Part shown: one piece after another, positions 56,177 to 64,000 of the stretch
Layout of the letters: each line of letters starts with the position of its first letter
Numbering within the stretch: position 1 is the first letter of the stretch
Position numbers and translations under genes: made by a program
The notes under the pieces: generated by a model
Told to the model about the DNA's origin: nothing
Seen by the model: only the letters and a program-made list of their open reading frames with translations
Databases searched by the model: none
From: Burkholderia contaminans
Lineage (GTDB): Bacteria > Pseudomonadota > Gammaproteobacteria > Burkholderiales > Burkholderiaceae
NCBI RefSeq assembly: GCF_029633825.1
Contig: NZ_CP090642.1
Span: forward strand, 868,001 to 932,000
Reading direction: 5' to 3'
Length of the DNA stretch: 64,000 bases

Positions 56177-56902
56177 TCAACGCCCCCCTGCGCGTGCCGC
56201 CCGATCGCTCAATGCGTCGAACGCCAGCATGCTGGCGAGCATCGACACTGCCACGCCGCTCGTATCCCAACGCAGCCCGGCAGCGAACGCCGATGCCCTG
56301 ATCGCGGTCATGCCGAGCGCCATGACGAGCTGCATCCCCGCGAATTCGAGCGCGACGCGCACCGGCACCACAACGAGCATGCTTGCCGCGCCGCGTCGGC
56401 GACGGTCCTTGCGGTCGGCCTCGCGCAAGATCAGCAGCGCCAGCATGGCCAGCATCGACATCGGGAACCATTGGAGATGCAGCACGAGTGTGTTCCACAT
56501 GGCGCGGGCATCGAGCGTTCCGCCGCAGATGTCGAGAATGGCATCGACGGGGGACCGCATCGCATCGAGCGTCAATCCCGCGCCGATGGCCCCCGTGCAC
56601 AGGAGCATTGCCCTGCGCGCGCACCCGCCGGACAGGCCGCCTTGCATCGAATAGCCGGCGATGCCGCAAACCATTGCGCCGATGCCGTTCCATATCCAGC
56701 TGGAAGGAGCACCGTGCAGCCGGGTCGGCAAGTCGCAAGCCAGGTAGCCGAGGAGTGCGAATGCCATCGCGCCGCATATCCGTTCGGATAGCGAAATAAC
56801 AGCCATTCGAGCAGGCCCGATCCCAACGCCTGCGCGAATCGCGTCCGTCACCGTCGCCGGACGCCTGGCCGTGTCGGCCGGCGGTGCAGTCGGCGCAGTC
56901 AT
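56177..56902 (-). CDS. integral membrane protein, unknown
   Basis: A 241-residue protein with about five membrane segments (FALLGYLACDLPT, WIWNGIGAMVCGIAGYSM, WFPMSMLAMLALLIL, LVVVPVRVALEFAGMQLVMA, VAVSMLASMLAF) and a cytosolic basic segment READRKDRRRRG. No family recognised. It starts 6 bases after the upstream gene (56909-57340) ends and so is very likely the third gene of the tyrosinase operon; it may be needed for location or metal supply (inference). Confidence 0.65.
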   Translation of the reverse strand: MTAPTAPPADTARRPATVTDAIRAGVGIGPARMAVISLSERICGAMAFALLGYLACDLPTRLHGAPSSWIWNGIGAMVCGIAGYSMQGGLSGGCARRAMLLCTGAIGAGLTLDAMRSPVDAILDICGGTLDARAMWNTLVLHLQWFPMSMLAMLALLILREADRKDRRRRGAASMLVVVPVRVALEFAGMQLVMALGMTAIRASAFAAGLRWDTSGVAVSMLASMLAFDALSDRAARAGGR

Positions 56903-56908
56903 GGCCGC

Positions 56909-57340
56909 TCAGGCGGGATCTCGCATGACCGCATACCACGAGCACACCACCCCGGCCGGCGCGACGCCGCCGCTGCCGCTCGCATGCGGCACCGTACGGA
57001 CGATCGAACCGGTCAGCGCCGGGCGCTGGTCGATGCCGTTGGGCCAGGGCGCGCTCACGTACCCGACATAGTCGTATACCCATTCCTCACCGCTGACCAC
57101 ACCGCGCCCCTGGAATCGCACCGTCCCCGGATTCCCGTAGCTGATCCAGCCGTTGAGCTGCAGCTCCCATCCCGGACCGAAAATGCGACCCTTGAAAATG
57201 CCCGCCGGCGCCTGCGCGATTTCGATCGTGCCGAGGCCGAATTCAAGGTCGTTGAATGCGGTGGCCGGGTCGGGCTCGTTCAGGACACTGCGATAGGTCC
57301 ACAGCCCCACCAGGCTGCCGGTTTCGGGTGTGTAGCTCAT
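56909..57340 (-). CDS. hypothetical protein, tyrosinase operon
   Basis: A 143-residue protein rich in aromatic and Gly residues: LVGLWTYRSVLNEPDPATAF, IFKGRIFGPGWELQLNGWI, VYDYVGYVSAPWP. It looks like a small beta-barrel (lipocalin-like) soluble protein. No signal peptide or family recognised. It lies between tyrosinase (86-base gap) and the membrane protein gene (6 bases). A role in tyrosinase maturation is possible but not shown. Confidence 0.6.
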   Translation of the reverse strand: MSYTPETGSLVGLWTYRSVLNEPDPATAFNDLEFGLGTIEIAQAPAGIFKGRIFGPGWELQLNGWISYGNPGTVRFQGRGVVSGEEWVYDYVGYVSAPWPNGIDQRPALTGSIVRTVPHASGSGGVAPAGVVCSWYAVMRDPA

Positions 57341-57426
57341 GCCCGCGCCTCCCCGTCATGTCACGTTGTCGAAGTACCGAGGTGAACCGGCGCCGGGCGA
57401 CGGTGCCGGTTCGTCACGCGCCGCCG

Positions 57427-59055
57427 CTACCGGACCTCGAGGCGGAACAGTTTCCGTACGGGTTGCGGCGCCGCGCCGACGACGGCTTGCGAGTCGGGCG
57501 GCGACGCGGGTGGCGTCTGCAGGCGCACGCCGTCGCGCGTATGGATTTCGACGTCGTACTGCGCATCCTGCACCGCGCTTTCGGCGAAGTGATTCAGCGG
57601 GAAGAACGCCTTCACTTCGAGGTGCGTCTGGCAGTTCGCGCAGGACTGCACGCTCCAGCGGCTCAGCACGGCCTCCGTGCCGAGCAGTTGCCGTTCGCCG
57701 TCCACGTTGACGTACGCGGAAACGAGGAACGACCCGGCGATCGGCGCACGATTCAGCCCCGACACGCGCACGACCTTGCGGCTGTTGCCGGCCGGCACGG
57801 TCGGTGCCGCGAGCGACAACTTCGGCAGGTTTTCCAGCGAACCGGGGCCGTACGTGTAGCCGAGCTGTTCCTCGATGTTGATGCAGTCGAGCGACGTGTA
57901 GGCGCGCTCCTTGCCGTTCTCGCTCTTCTTGAACGGATCGAGCGGCGTTTCGAGCGTGAGCCACGAGTTGGGCACGACGCCCGGCGTCGGCCCCTGCGCA
58001 TCGACGGAGTTGGTGCCCGGATACTCGGCGATGACGTCGAGGTGCTGCGTGTAACCATGCCGCTTCTGCCACAGCCAGAACACGCGATCGATGAAGCAGT
58101 GGTGGAAATAGAAGATCGGGTCGAGGCCCGCCGTGTCGTTTTCGCCCATGTCGCCGTTGGCGCCCGGAATCGGCGCGAAATCGCCCTTGTTCGGTCCGTG
58201 CGGCACGTCGAATCCGCCGACGGCAAGGTGAATATCGTTGTGCGGCGACTCGAGCGGCACCACGGGGATCGCGCCGTCCGGAAGATTCTCGTTCCACTGG
58301 GCCGCGGACGACGTGTTCGAAAACACCGTGTAGTTGGGCGCGTCCAGGCACTGCTCGAACTTGCTCTTCACGTTGGTCGGCACCACGTCGCCCTTCACGA
58401 CGATGTACGACGTGAGCCAGTCCACGATGTTGCGGTTCAGTATGACGACGTTCTCCTTGGCGTCCTGGAACCTGGCGTTGTGCTTCTCGGTGGCGGCCTT
58501 GTCCTTGTCGGTCCCCACGAGCCCCGACAACGGGTAGCGAACCGTGACGTAAGGCAGCGGCTTGCTGTAGTTCGGATTGTCGCCATTGATGTTGTCGGTG
58601 ATCGCCCGGTTGAACGTGAAGGAGGCCAGCGGGTTCGGAATCTTTTCGCCGTCGAGCTCGAAATCCGGGGCGGTCAGCGCCCACGGAATGCCTTTCGTCA
58701 GCGACTCCTCGCTGGTTTCGTCCCAGAACGGCAGCATCACCTGCTCGCAACCGGGGATGCTCTGCAGCGCCTGTTCCAGCCGCAGCAGGTAAGCCCGGTG
58801 CCACGTGGGGAACAGCACGTTGCCGTGGTTGCAGTAGCCGCCCCAGTAGGACGCCGAACCCCAGCCGGCGCCGCGGAACGGCTCGCCGTGGAAACCGCCG
58901 ATCATGAAAAACGAGTTCGGATCGTCGGGCGGCAATGCCTTGATGCCTTTCCACGCGCGCATCACGTCTTCCAGCGGCTTTTTGTTGCCTTTCAGATATT
59001 CGGCTTGCAACGATTCGATCGACGGACGAACTCTGACTCCAGGTGCGTTATTCAT
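57427..59055 (-). CDS. tyrosinase family type-3 copper oxidase
   Basis: A 542-residue protein with both copper sites. CuA: GFHGEPFRGAGWGS and HGNVLFPTWHRAYLLRLEQA. CuB: HNDIHLAVGG and LDPIFYFHHCFIDRVFWLWQ. Oxidises phenols to o-quinones, leading to melanin-like products. After about residue 400 there is a C-terminal beta-rich domain, which in other large tyrosinases covers the active site; there is no signal peptide, so it is cytosolic unless helped out. Length and motifs match Burkholderia tyrosinase. It starts the operon, with a promoter candidate at 59124-59151. Confidence 0.92.
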   Translation of the reverse strand: MNNAPGVRVRPSIESLQAEYLKGNKKPLEDVMRAWKGIKALPPDDPNSFFMIGGFHGEPFRGAGWGSASYWGGYCNHGNVLFPTWHRAYLLRLEQALQSIPGCEQVMLPFWDETSEESLTKGIPWALTAPDFELDGEKIPNPLASFTFNRAITDNINGDNPNYSKPLPYVTVRYPLSGLVGTDKDKAATEKHNARFQDAKENVVILNRNIVDWLTSYIVVKGDVVPTNVKSKFEQCLDAPNYTVFSNTSSAAQWNENLPDGAIPVVPLESPHNDIHLAVGGFDVPHGPNKGDFAPIPGANGDMGENDTAGLDPIFYFHHCFIDRVFWLWQKRHGYTQHLDVIAEYPGTNSVDAQGPTPGVVPNSWLTLETPLDPFKKSENGKERAYTSLDCINIEEQLGYTYGPGSLENLPKLSLAAPTVPAGNSRKVVRVSGLNRAPIAGSFLVSAYVNVDGERQLLGTEAVLSRWSVQSCANCQTHLEVKAFFPLNHFAESAVQDAQYDVEIHTRDGVRLQTPPASPPDSQAVVGAAPQPVRKLFRLEVR

Positions 59056-59454
59056 GATGTGTCCAGTCCCCTTCGTGGGTAGCGTTACGGTTGGGCCGCC
59101 AGGTTTTGAACGTAAGCAGGTAATTCATAAACCAATCAAACTCACGCTCAATTGAATGCGCTTTATTAAAATGGCACGTGGTATTTTGAAAGCATTAATC
59201 GGCGGGCCATAGGCGGGCCCGCGTGGTCGCCTGATCGCCTCCATGGGGCGCGGACACGCGCAACAGGCGCAGCACGCCCTCTGGAAAAGGGGCTGCGCTT
59301 TCAGATCGTAGGGATGCCGTGGTGAATCGATGCCGATTCGCCAGGCACGAATGCCTGGCAAAGTAGCCGAGATACCCCGTAGCGTTTTATCGTGATTTGG
59401 TATGTGTAAATAAAGCAGATGGCGCTGGTTTTAGCAAGGATAAGGCAGCCTGAA
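59056..59454. other. AT-richer region upstream of tyrosinase
   Basis: About 400 bases, no credible gene. It contains the tyrosinase promoter candidate, and its low GC sets it apart from the flanks. Confidence 0.45.
59124..59151 (-). promoter_or_regulatory. promoter candidate for tyrosinase
   Basis: On the minus strand, TTGAGC (59151-59146) and TATGAA (59129-59124) are separated by 16 bases, about 70 bases before the tyrosinase ATG at 59055. Confidence 0.35.
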
Positions 59455-59667
59455 TTATTGAAAACAAGACGAGCGCGGAAGCGGCAATTGGTCCGTTTTA
59501 TTTTCATTAATAATCTCGTGCATTTGCGACGAGATCGTAAAAACCAGACGCCGGATAATCAAATGTGCGTAGCGGCGTTTACTGATGCGATCGGCCGGCG
59601 CGACGGGCCGCCCCAGTCGCTTCTCCGCGAACTGCCGCAGCAGCGGGTCGAGTGCTTCGTGGCTCAT
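59455..59667 (-). CDS. possible small protein with AT-rich 3' half
   Basis: A 70-residue ORF with a very good ribosome site, GGGGAGGT before the ATG at 59667. The start MSHEALDPLLRQFAEKRLGR looks coding; the second half, LIIRRLVFTISSQMHEIINE, lies in AT-rich DNA and may be foreign. No family recognised. It may be a gene truncated by replacement of its 3' part. Confidence 0.4.
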   Translation of the reverse strand: MSHEALDPLLRQFAEKRLGRPVAPADRISKRRYAHLIIRRLVFTISSQMHEIINENKTDQLPLPRSSCFQ

Positions 59668-59973
59668 GGCTTACCTCCCCTCGATGTCCGGCCGCTGTGC
59701 CGGTGCGTGCGGTCGGGGGCGGCCCCCGACAATTCTTGACTGTGCCCGCGCCCACGATTTGGTAGGATGCACGTCGCCTCGGAATCGACGGCAGCCGGAC
59801 ATTCAACCGTCCCTTTTTTTGATGCCGCGCGGCCGGCCAACCCCGCCCTCGCGCGCGGGTGCACTGAACCGCACCCCAGGCCCAGTCAAACCCGCAACAC
59901 CCCGGTGTCGCCCCACCCGACCCCGTTGCAGCAACCGTTGGAGCGGCGCTTTACGCGCCGGCAAGTCTGAAGC
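59668..59973. other. 306-base region before the small TM gene
   Basis: No credible gene. Nothing regulatory was resolved with confidence. Confidence 0.3.
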
Positions 59974-60129
59974 ATGAAGAACTCGAAGCAGCCCCCCCGC
60001 CCTCCGCGAGAGAAAGACCGCACGCCGCTGGCACGTGCCGGCGCGCTGCTGCTGATGGCCGGCCTGCTGTACCTGCTGTGGCCGTCGGCCGAAACCGCGT
60101 ACCTCGCGATGGAGTCGGTCATCCGCTGA
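59974..60129 (+). CDS. small single-pass membrane protein
   Basis: A 51-residue protein: a basic Pro-rich start (MKNSKQPPRPPREKDRTPLA) then one membrane helix (AGALLLMAGLLYLLWPSAET). No family recognised and no strong ribosome site. It ends 44 bases before the trp leader peptide. Confidence 0.45.
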   Translation: MKNSKQPPRPPREKDRTPLARAGALLLMAGLLYLLWPSAETAYLAMESVIR

Positions 60130-60161
60130 CGCGCACTCGCACGGTCTTCCGGCCACTACGC

Positions 60162-60167
60162 TATACT
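60162..60167 (+). promoter_or_regulatory. -10 element of the trpS leader
   Basis: TATACT at 60162-60167. Transcription from it would start near 60174, the first base of the leader-peptide ATG, so the leader mRNA would be leaderless. No good -35 was seen. Confidence 0.45.
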
Positions 60168-60173
60168 GCCGCG

Positions 60174-60224
60174 ATGAAAACGAAACCCGCCTCGCCGAAC
60201 GTGCATTGCTGGTGGCGCGCCTGA
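60174..60224 (+). CDS. trp-rich leader peptide upstream of trpS
   Basis: A 16-residue ORF, MKTKPASPNVHCWWRA, with two adjacent Trp codons (60210-60215) near its end, then TGA at 60222-60224. It sits in front of a hairpin set and trpS, the layout of a transcription-attenuation leader peptide. Confidence 0.75.
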   Translation: MKTKPASPNVHCWWRA

Positions 60225-60228
60225 CCCA

Positions 60229-60270
60229 GGCGGCCCGTTTCCTTTTGCATGTCCCAAACGTGATGCCGCC
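60229..60270 (+). promoter_or_regulatory. antiterminator of the trpS attenuator
   Basis: GGCGGC at 60229-60234 can pair with GCCGCC at 60265-60270, the left half of the terminator stem. When a ribosome stalls at the Trp codons, this pairing would block the terminator. GGCG here can otherwise pair with CGCC at the end of the leader ORF (60218-60221). Confidence 0.6.
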
Positions 60271-60293
60271 AGCGATGGCGGCATTTGCGTTTC
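60263..60293 (+). terminator. attenuator terminator before trpS
   Basis: ATGCCGCCA (60263-60271) and TGGCGGCAT (60276-60284) form a perfect nine-base stem with loop GCGA, followed by TTGCGTTTCT. It lies 51 bases before trpS. Confidence 0.75.
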
Positions 60294-60325
60294 TGCGCGG
60301 ACACCATGGCTGGCGGCTTCGATAA

Positions 60326-61357
<1,032 letters not shown>

Positions 61358-61704
61358 GTGACCTTCGCGGCGTGCATTGCACCTATCACGCACTGCACGC
61401 TGGACCGGACGTTGATATGGGACGTACCCGGCAACGATTCGAAAACCTTTCATCCCTGGCATCACATCGAAGATAAACATCGGCTGCGCGATGGTCCCGT
61501 GCCGCTCTTCCGCCACCACGCGACCGGAAACGGCGGTCGTGTGGTTTTCGCGTGAATCGCTCGTCAACGCCACCGCAGCCGCCGGCCTACCCCGACATTG
61601 CCCCGCAAAGAGCACTTCGCTAACGTAGCCCGCCATCAACCACGACGGCGAACGGGACGTACAACGCGTACGGCCTGCCTCGCCTGCATCCCGGCGGGCA
61701 CCAC
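61358..61704. other. 347-base region between trpS and the STM2901-like gene
   Basis: No credible gene. The frame of the downstream gene stays open back to 61624 (RSPPSTTTANGTYNAYGLPR) without a start codon, so a longer N-terminus cannot be fully excluded. Confidence 0.35.
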
Positions 61705-62133
61705 GTGAATACCTATAGCTATCAAAACGAACCTGACCTGACTCCGATCGAGTTGTTCTTCCTGATTGCCGCAGACGAAATCTGCAAGCAGATCGGCATC
61801 GACGATGTCGAAGCCGTTGTTCTGATACTGTCCGGTCTTCCTATTCTTCCAACCCGAGCCAAACCATCCGGCACGACCCGAGGCACGTCGGTCGCATCAG
61901 TCATGTCGAGGTCGCTGTTTCGGTATGAATTCAAGCGCAAGGTATTGCCGACCGTCACGCTGAACAGCATCAAGAGATTGCGGATAATCCTGACGCATCG
62001 GCTGGCTGTGTTTGTCGGACGAACCCTACCGGGTGTCGGCTGGGTGATGCTTGGAACGGATGTCTTCCATATTGTCCGGAGCACCATTTACCGGTACAAC
62101 CGGATTGTGAAACCAGAGGACAGGATTTTCTAA
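61705..62133 (+). CDS. STM2901-like protein
   Basis: A 142-residue protein: LTPIELFFLIAADEICKQIG, VLILSGLPILPTRAKPSGTT, RGTSVASVMSRSLFRYEFKR and VGWVMLGTDVFHIVRSTIYR. The pattern (PxELFFxIxADExxKQLGI ... GLPxLPTRxK ... GTSxAS) is that of the STM2901 family, known from Salmonella and often paired with DUF1493 genes. A hydrophobic segment near the end may associate with membranes. Start is GTG 61705. Function unproven; it overlaps the next gene by one base. Confidence 0.68.
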   Translation: MNTYSYQNEPDLTPIELFFLIAADEICKQIGIDDVEAVVLILSGLPILPTRAKPSGTTRGTSVASVMSRSLFRYEFKRKVLPTVTLNSIKRLRIILTHRLAVFVGRTLPGVGWVMLGTDVFHIVRSTIYRYNRIVKPEDRIF

Positions 62134-62483
62134 TGGGCGACCGACACAACTGGGAAGCGCTGGAAGCGTTCGTTCGCAAGGAAGCCGCTATCCCGGACAA
62201 GCGCCGTATTACAGAGCAAACCTCCCTCTCGGACGACCTTGGGCAGACCGGAGACGACGCCGACATCTTCATGGAACGCTTTTTCGCCCGATTCGACGTC
62301 GATCGCGGAGACTACGACTTTGGGCGTTACTTCCTGATGGAGGGCGAGGGGCTGCTCTATCACGCGTTGCGAAAATACCTGCTCGGAAAGCCTCATACGT
62401 TCCGGCGACATGCATTGACCGTCGGCATGCTGAACAAAGCGATATCGCTCGGGACGTGGGACTCCGAAGCGATCGAAAACTGA
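62133..62483 (+). CDS. DUF1493 family protein
   Basis: A 116-residue acidic protein: ALEAFVRKEAAIPDKRRITE, SLSDDLGQTGDDADIFMERF and FARFDVDRGDYDFGRYFLME. The core LxxDLGxxGDDAxxFxxxFxxxFxVDxxxFxFxxYF resembles DUF1493, a fold related to acyl-carrier-like proteins but without the phosphopantetheine serine motif that I can see. It is translationally coupled to the STM2901-like gene, and the pairing is conserved in enterobacteria; a two-component protein system of unknown role. Confidence 0.75.
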   Translation: MGDRHNWEALEAFVRKEAAIPDKRRITEQTSLSDDLGQTGDDADIFMERFFARFDVDRGDYDFGRYFLMEGEGLLYHALRKYLLGKPHTFRRHALTVGMLNKAISLGTWDSEAIEN

Positions 62484-62505
62484 CGACCGCGGGGGATCAC
62501 CACCG

Positions 62506-62919
62506 TCACGCCCCCTCGCGCACCGCCCCCGCCGAATGACACACGGCCTCGACCCGGTTGCCGGCCGGATCGATCAGAAAGGCCGCGTAGTAGTCGCCGT
62601 GGTAATGCGGCCGCAATCCGGGGTCGCCGTCGGACTGGCCGCCCGTAGACAGGCCCGCCTCGAAAAACGCATGCACCTGCTCGCGCGATGCGGCCTTGAA
62701 ACACCAGTGCCGCTTGCTCGTCCCAACTTCGGCGGGATCCAGATACACCGCTAGAAAAGTCGATTCCGGGTCATTCGCGCTGCAACGTTCTCCATAGCCG
62801 AGCGCACCGGCCCGGTCATAGACCTTCGCCGCGCCCAACGCGGACATGACAGCATCGTAGAAGGGGCGTGCCAGATCGATATCCGGAACGCCGATCGACA
62901 CGTGATCGAGCAATTGCAT
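62506..62919 (-). CDS. VOC family (glyoxalase-fold) protein
   Basis: A 137-residue protein, MQLLDHVSIGVPDIDLARPF, YDAVMSALGAAKVYDRAGAL, and HYHGDYYAAFLIDPAGNRVE, with the VOC metal-site residues (His near the start, Glu in NRVEAV). GGAG eight bases before ATG 62919 decides the start. It belongs to the dioxygenase/glyoxalase superfamily; substrate unknown. Confidence 0.85.
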   Translation of the reverse strand: MQLLDHVSIGVPDIDLARPFYDAVMSALGAAKVYDRAGALGYGERCSANDPESTFLAVYLDPAEVGTSKRHWCFKAASREQVHAFFEAGLSTGGQSDGDPGLRPHYHGDYYAAFLIDPAGNRVEAVCHSAGAVREGA

Positions 62920-63012
62920 GGTGTGGGCTCCATTGAACGAGCCCGAGTCTACACAACCGTTCCCGATCCGACCGATCAACCTTACCGACGACTACACTAC
63001 CGCCCCCGCCGC

Positions 63013-63933
63013 CTACGTGATCTGATACGTCGACGCCGGCACGAATTCCTCCGGCATCGGACGGTCGCCCAGTTCGAGCACCGACCGTTCGATCGTGCGC
63101 GTCATTGCATCGAGCGCCAGCGCATTCGGTGCGAGGCCGAACGGCTCGGCCACCTCGCTCGCGATTGCTTCGAGCGCGATCAGCGTGTATGAAATGAACA
63201 CGCAGATCAGCGGCGTGAAGAACTCCGTCGAATCGACGAGACCGAACGGCAGCAGCACGCAGTACGCATACACGGTGCGATGCAGCAGCACGCTGTACGA
63301 GAACGGAATCGGCGTCGACAGGATGCGTTCGCAACCACCGACCGATTTGCCGACCTCGTCGAGCTGCGTCTCGAACATCCAGCAGGTCGCGTCGCTACCG
63401 GGCGCACGGCCCAGCGCGCCGACGATGCCGCCGCGCAGCTCGTCGAGGATCGCGACCGGCTTGAAGCATTTGCCGCCAAGCTCGGCCGTGCGCTGCGTAC
63501 CGAGAATGCGCTGCAGGTCCGCGGTCGGATCGGTATGGCGAAGCTGATGCTTGAGCGCATACGTGAGCGCGATCAGCAGGTCGGCCAGCCGGTCGCGCTC
63601 GGCGTCGCTCACGCTGTCGGGCAGGTAGCGATTGAACTGCGACGTCAGTGTGCGCGCCGCGATCAGCAGGTTGCCCCACAGATGCCGCGCCTCCTTGAAG
63701 CGCTCGAAGCTCGCGTTGTTGCGGAACCCGAGGAAGATCGCGAGCGCGAGCCCGAACAGCGTGAACGGCGCAGTGTTGAGGGGAATCTTCTCGCCGAAGA
63801 TACGCCCGTTCGTGAAGACCGCCAGCGTGCTGACGATCGCCATGAACACGAGCTGCGGAATGATCGATTGCAGCACGGAGCCGTTCCAGACGAACAGCAT
63901 CCTGAGCCAGTTTTGTTGTGGTCGGACGATCAT
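63013..63933 (-). CDS. bestrophin-like (UPF0187) channel
   Basis: A 306-residue membrane protein: WNGSVLQSIIPQLVFMAIVS, the bestrophin-typical FTLFGLALAIFLGFRNNASF, ERFKEARHLWGNLL and later PFSYSVLLHRTVYAYCVLLP with LICVFISYTLIALEAI. Bacterial bestrophins form pentameric ion channels (cation-selective in characterised bacterial members, anion in animals). N-terminal MIVRPQQNWLRMLFVWNGSV is the usual start. The region after 63933 up to the window end is its upstream region. Confidence 0.9.
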   Translation of the reverse strand: MIVRPQQNWLRMLFVWNGSVLQSIIPQLVFMAIVSTLAVFTNGRIFGEKIPLNTAPFTLFGLALAIFLGFRNNASFERFKEARHLWGNLLIAARTLTSQFNRYLPDSVSDAERDRLADLLIALTYALKHQLRHTDPTADLQRILGTQRTAELGGKCFKPVAILDELRGGIVGALGRAPGSDATCWMFETQLDEVGKSVGGCERILSTPIPFSYSVLLHRTVYAYCVLLPFGLVDSTEFFTPLICVFISYTLIALEAIASEVAEPFGLAPNALALDAMTRTIERSVLELGDRPMPEEFVPASTYQIT

Positions 63934-64000
63934 GGTGTTTTCTCGACTGCCAGGAAATGCATCGAACGGCGCGCCGGCGCTTGATGCGCAACGGCCCGCG

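Overview
The window is high-GC DNA with closely packed genes and the gene repertoire of Burkholderia sensu stricto, probably a B. cepacia complex member on a secondary replicon. This is inferred from family resemblance: the formate dehydrogenase matches what I remember of the B. stabilis enzyme, and several small DUF families are Burkholderia-rich. No rRNA, tRNA, CRISPR array, integrase or transposase was seen.

Layout. (1) 1-16594: one plus-strand trehalose/alpha-glucan operon, glgE (5' truncated by the window), treS-maltokinase fusion, glgB, glgX, treZ, malQ, treY, mostly joined by ATGA overlaps. It can make trehalose from glucan (TreY/TreZ) and turn trehalose back into glucan (TreS, maltokinase, GlgE, GlgB). 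malQ and treY each carry an apparent one-base loss in a C run. (2) 16581-20844: small stress-type proteins (DUF1488, two DUF3022 paralogues, DUF3175, DUF1328) and a cation/proton antiporter. (3) 20841-26964: a second rpoN with its own sigma-54-type promoter, a damaged lipoprotein gene, and an NtrC-type regulator with a hybrid histidine kinase, together a self-contained sigma-54 circuit. (4) 27426-36062: DUF1269 proteins, MarC, a Rieske/FAD reductase, an NADP-type formate dehydrogenase, a MocR regulator, PsiE and an HTH-only LysR fragment.

(5) 36428-42885: the most unusual part. A DyP peroxidase with a C-terminal encapsulin-targeting peptide and a family 1 encapsulin shell gene should be neighbours, but about 3.5 kb of AT-richer DNA lies between them. 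It carries a GmrSD-like DUF262/DUF1524 gene with a nonsense codon, an HEAGH-type metalloprotease-like gene and a small ORF with a terminator. It ends in a scar made of an inverted, diverged dyp fragment joined at a palindrome to a direct but internally deleted copy of the dyp 3' end.

(6) 43507-48758: a ClpG/ClpK-type disaggregase and a YdeP-like molybdopterin oxidoreductase. (7) 48862-55382: an NCS1 permease, a LysR regulator and an operon of M20 deacylase, DUF1028, RidA and flavin monooxygenase, probably a nitrogen-compound catabolic cluster. (8) 55694-59055: a His-rich exported protein and a tyrosinase operon. (9) 59974-61357: trpS preceded by a Trp-Trp leader peptide and a classical attenuator. 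(10) 61705-63933: an STM2901/DUF1493 pair, a VOC protein and a bestrophin-like channel.
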